A stretch of DNA of 64,000 nt from Tetraselmis striata (taxonomy: Eukaryota; Chlorophyta; Chlorodendrophyceae; Chlorodendrales; Chlorodendraceae). The position numbers and the translations under genes are program-made. The notes below the pieces were generated by a model. It did not search any database. It saw only the letters and a program-made list of their open reading frames with translations, and had not been told where the DNA came from. The DNA lies in contig VCJN01000965.1 in NCBI GenBank assembly GCA_006384855.1, positions 1 through 64,000 of the forward strand. The letters are read 5' to 3'. Positions 58,293 to 64,000 of this stretch are shown piece by piece (positions within the stretch are counted from its first letter, which is position 1; every line of letters begins with the position of its first letter).

Positions 58293-60436
58293 GTGGCCAA
58301 GCCAGCGCCCATTGTCACATGGCTACTCCCACGCCGCGGCACTCCTACTGTGCCGCGCACCATGGATCCTGACGCCGACACGGAGAGGGCCAGCAGAGCG
58401 ACAGGGCGCTCTGCTCGCCCCCCTCGCGACATCCATCGCGTCAATTCCTGTACTCCCGACTCCCTCTTTATGAGACATCGCGTCCGTCGTAATCTCGGCA
58501 ACTGGCAAGCCGCTGGTGCGAATCGCAGTATTCTCAACTGGATCTCCAGAGGTGTACGCGTTCCTTTCTTGGACGGGCTTCCCCCACCTTCTTTTCATCT
58601 GGGGGTGTCAATGGGGTATGCTACTCCTGCCCAATTGGAGTTTATGGACGGTGAATTGGCTCGCTTCCTTGCCGTTGGGGCATGGGAGCGAGGCTACTGC
58701 GCAAAATGGGTGTCTCGGTTGTTCTTGGTTCCTAAGCGTGGAACAAACAATGGAGGCTCATCATTGACCTTCGCCCCCTGAACCGGTATTGCGAGACGCG
58801 CGATCTTTCGTTCGAGCCGCTTTCGCATTTGGGCAATCTGGCGCGCCCTTGGGCCTACATGTTGCATATGGACATGCATGATGGATTTTACGCGGTTGGA
58901 ATCGCCCCTGAGGACATGGTCTTTTTCACTGTCGATTACCGCGGCACTATGTCCCGACTGGCTGGCCTTCCCATGGGCTGGTCTCTGTCCCCCTATTACT
59001 TCTGCCAATTCACCAACGTCCTCACCGGGGCATTGCGTCGTAGCCCTGCTGAAGCAGACGGCACACCTATTCCCCGGCGTCGATTTGGCCTACGCATGTT
59101 ACCCTACATGGACAATTTCCTGTTTCTAGCTCGGACTCAGGCTGAGGCCATCTGGCAACGTGACTACATCGAACGCCACCTTTCGGGATTTGGTCTGCCG
59201 CGCAACCCCAACAAGGGCGTGTGGGAGCCCACCCAGAAGCTCGTGCACCTGGGGTTAGAAATTGACACGGTCGCCTACTCTTCGTGCACCTGCTGAGAAA
59301 CTCGTTGGCATTGCTCGCGCGGCCAAACGCCTAATCCAACGAGCAAAACGCAATCGTCGGTGGCTGCCAACTCGCGAGTTGGCCGCTCTCGCGGGCAAAT
59401 GCCAATTTCTCTACTTGGCCATCGCCCCTGCCCGTTTCTACCTCCGTGAGCTGCATGATGTGCTCAAGACGCGCGACTCGTGGTCCGGCCGCGTCAAGCT
59501 CACCCGCCAGCTCGAACGCGATCTGCAAGGGTGGGTGGGTGTGCCCACCCAACACAACGGCCGCCCCATTAACCGCCCTGTCAAAACCGGATACCTACAC
59601 GTTGACAGTTCTTCGTACGGTTGGGTTGCCGTTCTGAAAGAGCACCATGAAGCTCGGGGGTTTTGGTTCGACGATGACCGCACTGCGCACATTTCTCTGA
59701 GAGAGCTCAAAGCCGTCCGCTTGGCTATTGAGTCCTTCCTCCCCATGCTCCGTAACCGTCACATCCGCTTGCACGACGAGGATAACCAAGCGATTGTTGG
59801 CGTCCTCACCCACCTCACTTCTCGCTCTCCGCGTCTCATGGCTGAATTACGCAAAACATGGCACCTCATGGACACGCACGGCATTACCCTTTCCGTGCGC
59901 TACATCCGTTCTGCGGCGAATATCTGGGCTGACCGCCTTAGTCGGGAGGTTGACTGCGACGACTGGCAGTTCAACATCGTCGATTCGCCTCGCTCACTGC
60001 TAAATGGGGCAACTGCACCATCAACCGCTTCGCGACGGCTGAAAACGCCCTGATACCCCGTGCTACAACGCCCGCTGGCGTGACCCGCAGTGCGAGGCCG
60101 TCGACGCCCTGCGCCTCTCCGATGCTGCGTGGCGTTGCGAACGTAACTGGTGTAACCCTCCATGCATGGAACCTCATCGGCGATCTTGTCTCCAAACCGG
60201 AGTCCAGCGGTGCCCCAGCCATCGCCATTTCTCCCAAATGGCCTGACAAAGCTTGGTACCAGCTCCTTTCGGAGATGTGCTCTGACCTACGCTTCTGGAA
60301 GCCGCGCCACGACCTCTTCATTCCTGGCCGTACTGGCGACCGCCTTCCCGTGGGTGCACCCCGCTGGTCTGTCGTCGCCTTCAACACTCCCACCTGTGAC
60401 CCCCGCCCGTGGCCTGCTGCGCCCGGCATTTTCTAG
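58293..60436 (+). pseudogene. RT-RNase H polyprotein of the PAT/DIRS-like element
   Basis: RT motifs: KWVSRLFLVPKRGTNNG, then after a one-base deletion near 58752 RLIIDLRPLNRYCET, WAYMLHMDMHDGFYAVGI, GLPMGWSLSPYYFCQFTNVL and LPYMDNFLFLA. The last box normally reads Y-x-D-D; here the second Asp is Asn (AAT at 59114-59116). A further frameshift near 59280 leads into RNase H, where all four acidic residues are visible: YLHVDSSSYGW, SLRELKAVRLAI, HDEDNQAIVG and IWADRLSR. After more frame changes come TINRFATAENA, RWRDPQCEAVDALR and NWCNPP, then a 4-bp insertion (ATGC) before WNLIGDLVSK and PKWPDKAWYQLL. The last part is the methyltransferase-like domain found in DIRS elements. The protein is inactive. 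Confidence 0.8.
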
Positions 60437-60437
60437 T

Positions 60438-60464
60438 CGGCAAACCAGACGTTCCTTGCGAAAT
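60438..60464 (+). repeat. Split direct repeat B1
   Basis: 27 bp, CGGCAAACCAGACGTTCCTT followed by GCGAAAT, directly abutting A2. It matches B2 (60726-60752) at all but about three positions. Confidence 0.75.
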
Positions 60465-60634
60465 GTTCTAAAATAGTTTATGTGGTTTATCTACCTGTAC
60501 GAGATAGCCCTGGCACGGCGCTCGCGTGTGCGCGCGCACGGTTGCGGGGGCCGGTCAGGGCCACTACCTGCCTTCACGGCGGACCGACCGGTCACGCTCC
60601 TTTGCTGTGGCGCGCTCCATCGAGCGCACCACAG
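60464..60634 (+). repeat. Split direct repeat A2
   Basis: 171 bp second copy of A, sandwiched between B1 and B2. A poly-C run at about 60644-60659 follows it. Confidence 0.85.
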
Positions 60635-60725
60635 CCCGTCCAACCCCCCCCCCCCCCCCTGGCGGTGGATTTGCATGCCTGCAAATTCCTGATTTTCACA
60701 ACCTGTAACTAGCCCTGAAAAGTTT

Positions 60726-60752
60726 CGGCAGACCAGAAGTTCCTTGTGAAAT
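60726..60752 (+). repeat. Split direct repeat B2
   Basis: 27 bp second copy of B (CGGCAGACCAGAAGTTCCTT followed by GTGAAAT), defining the right end of the element. Confidence 0.75.
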
Positions 60753-60759
60753 CCCCGAG

Positions 60760-61320
60760 ATGTCGGAGATATCCGCTTTATCTACATTAAAAAGAGCGAC
60801 TGGAAAGAACACGGAGGGAGACGAAGCCGTGCCGCACTTCAGGAGTGAAATCACGGACCAAACCGCTGATGCGAAACGGCGCAAACATGCCATGGTTTTA
60901 GCTCCCTTACCCGGGCTTTTATGCGATCGGCTGACACATGTTTTAAAAGCGGCTTATTGCTGTGTTGATATTTTAGTTCTGCTGCTTTCAGCGGTGGATT
61001 AATGGATTTGTTACTGGCGGTCTTTTGTAATTCACACCAGTATTGGCGGTGTGCTGGGGCGACGACGGCGAGTACAGGTACCCGGCGGGGAGTGAGTGAT
61101 TACATGAGCTAGACGCAACATTCAAGAAATCCACACAGAAATCCAGAAGGAAATCCAGAAGGAAATCCAGCTACGGGCCAACAGATGAGGCAGGAACCGC
61201 CATGGTAGCCTCCGACCAGGCATCGCCACCAGCCAGCCGCCGCTCCACGCAGTAGGTAGTCGCTACGCTCTCCCCAGGCCACACTCGCCGCGGCGGGGAG
61301 TACCGGGTACTGGGATAGCT
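60760..61320. other. Right flank of the PAT-like element
   Basis: 60957-61040 is related to 15463-15545 (TTTTAG and CAGCGG blocks, with a readable VDILVLLLSAV/VDLLVLLLAVH peptide in both). The sequence contains no gene that I recognise. Confidence 0.45.
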
Positions 61321-61478
61321 CGTGCTGACAATCCTTTATATTAATACTGCTCATGAATTACCCGAGTAGCAATTATTCACACCAGTAACCCAGTAGTGTT
61401 TTAAGAGGTACGAGTACTGTGAGGTCTCAGATATGTAGTAAGACTCGCGCGCAGTGTGCCACCCTGGATCCTCCGTGT

Positions 61479-61796
61479 TTATTTCGAGGGAGCGCGGCTA
61501 TCAAAAGCTACCAGTAATCTTTTTTTTTCGCCCCCGGGACAGGACTGGCAGTGAAACTCTTGCAGCGTCTCTACGACGGCCGTTAAGGCAGCAATCCAGT
61601 TACGGAAATCCAGCAATCCAGAAATCCTGATTACCTCCTTGCGGCAAATAAGCACGAAGTCCACGGATCGATTCCCGGTGTGGGTCAGCTCGCGGATGTC
61701 ACGCATTACAGACGATATGATATGACTAACTAACAGTGTCATATCACGAATACCATATGACCAACTATTAATAACAGTCATATCAACCGTGGCCAA
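61479..61796 (-). CDS. NWI-A family open frame
   Basis: A 105-residue minus-strand frame with IRELTHTGNRSVDFVLICRK, LDFRNWIAALTAVVETLQEF and HCQSCPGGEKKR. Four other loci in the window carry decayed copies of the NWIAALTAVVE segment, so this is the least broken member of a dispersed coding repeat. The function is unknown. The abundance suggests part of a transposon rather than a host gene. Confidence 0.4.
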   Translation of the reverse strand: MATVDMTVINSWSYGIRDMTLLVSHIISSVMRDIRELTHTGNRSVDFVLICRKEVIRISGLLDFRNWIAALTAVVETLQEFHCQSCPGGEKKRLLVAFDSRAPSK

Positions 61797-61867
61797 CTAG
61801 CAGTCTGGTAGTGCCAACCGCTACACTTGCCTTTCAGGGATGGAACGTCAGGAAATTACTATTATTA

Positions 61868-61957
61868 CATCGAGGCTTTAACAAATGCGCAATACAAACG
61901 GGACAAACAGCAACTATGAAAGGTTGCCAGCAAACGAGAGACATAAGCCTGACACCA
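61868..61957. repeat. Dispersed repeat, copy 2 (see 21058)
   Basis: Same orientation as 21058-21145, sharing CAGCAACTATGAAAGGTTGC and AGAGACATAAGCCTGA. Confidence 0.75.
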
Positions 61958-62119
61958 GGAACGTCAAGACATATTCTCACGACAACAATATAAGGATTAA
62001 ATCGTATTAAGGATATACGATACACTCTCGTAGTGTGTCATCCACGGATCCTCCGCGCTTTGACAGAGCGCGGCCAGATCAAGAGCTAATCCTCACCCCC
62101 TTGCAAGTACTCGTACCAG

Positions 62120-64000
62120 TAATTTCTAGTAGTCTCCGAGCGGCCCCAGCCGCGGCCGCGCGGCGGCAACCGCGGCCTAGCGCTCACCGGCCTCGATGCT
62201 CTCGCCCACCTGCATTCCAGGCTACACGACAGCGGGCCGGCGCGGCGGGGCGTAGCGCCGGCAGCGGCTTGGACAGTCGCCGACGCGCTTTCAGTCGCTG
62301 GCGTCGCCGCGGGCGCCGCGTGGGCGCAGAGGATTGACGCCGCAGCCAGGTCGCTCCAGCCCGCCCGCGTCAGGCACCACCCGGCCGACGTGTTAGCTTT
62401 CACCGAGGTCGCCGCCGCGTGGCTAGTCAAGGCGCGCGCCGTGCTGGCCGAGCGGCACCGCCGTCGGGGGGCGCGCCGCGCCGGTGGAGCTGGACAATCG
62501 TCAGTGATGCCGTCGCCCGCACTCCCGTCCGTCGCTGCGTTCCGGGGCGTCGCAGCGCCCCCGGTTGTTGCCCCCACGCCGCCAGAGGTGGGTGCACCGG
62601 CCGGCCACCCCGGTAGACAGGCCTCACGGGCTCGGTATCCGCCCCCCCTACTCGCCCATCTCCAGCCGGCGACGGGGTGGGGTGGGGTGCAGTGGATGGA
62701 CCACCTCTCCGATGTGGACATGGTGCACATGCCGGCGGAGATGTCCATGGAGACGGCGGTGCCTATTGACTTTCAAGAAGCGTGGGCGGAGGCACAACGC
62801 TGCGTGAATGAGCGGGTGGTGGCGGCGATGGAGGCCGATGACCCCGTGGTGTTGGATAGGGCGTTGAAGTGGAAGTACCTGCTGCCGCAATTGTTGCTTA
62901 GGGCCCCGAGCCGAGGCGGACGGCGGCGGCTACAAGCCTTGGCGTGGCGCTTCCGCGCTTTCGCGGAGAGGCGCATGACCGAACTCGTGCACTCATGGGA
63001 CGACGCGCGCACTGAGGCGTTCTACGCCGGACATGCCCGCCAGCGTCGGACGGACGCCGATCTCTTTGCGGCGCTGCTCGTGGGCACCGCGGACACCGTT
63101 GTGGCGTTGGTGGAGGACGGAGAGCTCTCCCGAGCGGCGGGCCGACTATCTTCCAAGGGTATGGGCGACTTGTCCGATCCTGCTATCCTCGCCTAGCTGC
63201 GCGACAAGCACCCGTCCCGTAGCCACCCGATCCCAGACGCCGCGTATGACATTCCGGTGGACGAGGCCGCCCTGACGGTGGACATGCGCGTGCCGTACCA
63301 GCAACTCAAGCAGCACGTGGCGGCGGGGCCCTCAGGCATTCGCAACGAGTATCTCCGCTACTTGGTGGGCGAATACGCCCCGGCGTCCGGGCCCGCGGCA
63401 GTCCGCGCCATGTCGGAGGTTGCCTCCATGTACCTCCAAGGTCGCCTGCCAGGGTGGTTCAACCGGTTGTTCGCCTCCGCTAGGCTCGTGGCACCTGTCA
63501 AGAAGCTAGGCGAGGGGAGGGCCCCGGACGTGCGGCATGTGGCAGTCGGGGAGGCGGAGCGGCGCGCAGCGGAGCGGGCAGTGGTGGACAACATGAAGGA
63601 GGCATACGTGTCGGTGCTCGCTCCATCTCAGCTCGGCGTTGGCATTCCCGCGGGCGACTCTGTGCTCATCCACGGCGTCCGGCTCATCGCCGAGAAGCTT
63701 GGCCCACGTGCCGTCATCGTCCACTCAGACCTTCGCAACGCTTACAACGAGGGATGGCGCCGCACCATCATCAAGCGCCACATCGATTGCTCGCCACTGC
63801 ACCCTGTCATCCCTGCGCTCCTAGCCTCCCTCTCCACGGATTCGTATCTGGTCGTTGACGACCGGTCCGCCCCTCTGCGGTCGGAGGACGGCGTGCAACA
63901 GGGCGCACCTTTGGCCACGACTTCCTTTTGCGTCGCGATTCACCCCGAGGTGCAGCAGTGTGATACCACGTTGGAGGTCAATGACGGGGCGGCGCGCTTC
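62120..64000 (+). mobile_element. RT element, near-intact copy cut by window edge
   Basis: One frame is open from about 62120 to the window end, broken only by a TAG at 63194-63196 where the copy at 12258 has CAG. N-terminal part: TGLDALAHLHSRLHDSG, FTEVAAAWLVKARAVLAE and the ERRMTELVHSWDDARTEA helix. RT part: AGPSGIRNEYLRYLVGEY, LPGWFNRLFASARLVAPVKK, LGVGIPAGDSVLIHGVR, motif A VIVHSDLRNAYNEGWRRT with the catalytic Asp, and motif B EDGVQQGAPLATTSF. Motif C lies beyond the edge. The arrangement resembles non-LTR reverse transcriptases of algae and oomycetes; the clade is not resolved. The full length can be inferred from the older copy, which continues about 1.9 kb further. Confidence 0.78.

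Larger units (their letters stand above)
57691..60752 (+). mobile_element. PAT/DIRS-like retroelement with split direct repeats
   Basis: Repeat A occurs at 57691-57876 and again at 60464-60634; repeat B occurs at 60438-60464 and again at 60726-60752. The order is A1 - coding - B1 A2 - B2. This split-direct-repeat layout is diagnostic of PAT-type elements in the DIRS order, which integrate by a tyrosine recombinase through a circular intermediate. The coding part (58293-60436) has RT, RNase H and an N-P-P-W-type domain but no recombinase and no evident gag, so the copy is defective and about half the usual length. Confidence 0.75.

Overview
This is a nuclear window from a eukaryote, most likely a green alga (Chlorophyta). 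I infer this from spliced genes with GTGCGC-type donors, interstitial plant-type TTTAGGG repeats, transit-peptide-like N-termini, a stand-alone CNX1E, a TEX47/BLUF-like gene, and ankyrin repeats of the type abundant in chlorophytes. No bacterial operons, phage genes or CRISPR arrays are seen. Most of the sequence is intron, microsatellite and transposable-element debris. The real genes are broken into short exons, so the longest open frames are mostly misleading.

Layout. 1.0-2.6 kb (-): a TEX47/BLUF-like gene. 2.6-12 kb: repeats, a SINE copy, a tyrosine-recombinase remnant and a zinc-knuckle gag remnant. 12.3-15.3 kb (+): a broken, 5'-truncated copy of a reverse-transcriptase element. 16.3-18.2 kb (+): a histidine-phosphatase gene like CA1P phosphatase/phosphoglycerate mutase. 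18.3-20.2 kb (-): a rhodanese-like gene, convergent with it. 22.7-24.9 kb (+): an ankyrin pseudogene split by a 539-bp inverted-repeat element. 25.4-27.6 kb (-): an intact two-exon ankyrin gene. 28.3-28.7 kb (-): a possible acidic protein. 30.3-31.6 kb (+): an unrecognised three-exon gene. 33.9-39.1 kb (-): a nine-exon S1-domain gene with a plastid-like leader. 39.3-42.4 kb (-): a DIRS-type element with a tyrosine-recombinase remnant and gag-like ORFs. 45.9-54.8 kb (+): a 13-exon CNX1E (MoeA-type) molybdenum cofactor gene. 56-61 kb: another SINE, a (TTTCAA)n array and a PAT/DIRS-like element with split direct repeats. 62.1-64 kb (+): a nearly intact second copy of the RT element, cut by the window edge.

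Exon models were built by matching splice phase and family conservation by eye. Those for CNX1E, the S1 gene, the ankyrin gene and the histidine phosphatase are phase-consistent throughout. The most unusual signals are long poly-C tracts in introns, mostly C on the sense strand and often starting just behind the 5' splice site; three apparent GC-AG introns in CNX1E; and the two tyrosine-recombinase-type retroelements. Host genes appear unrelated in function; several are plastid- or metabolism-linked, with no operon-like logic.
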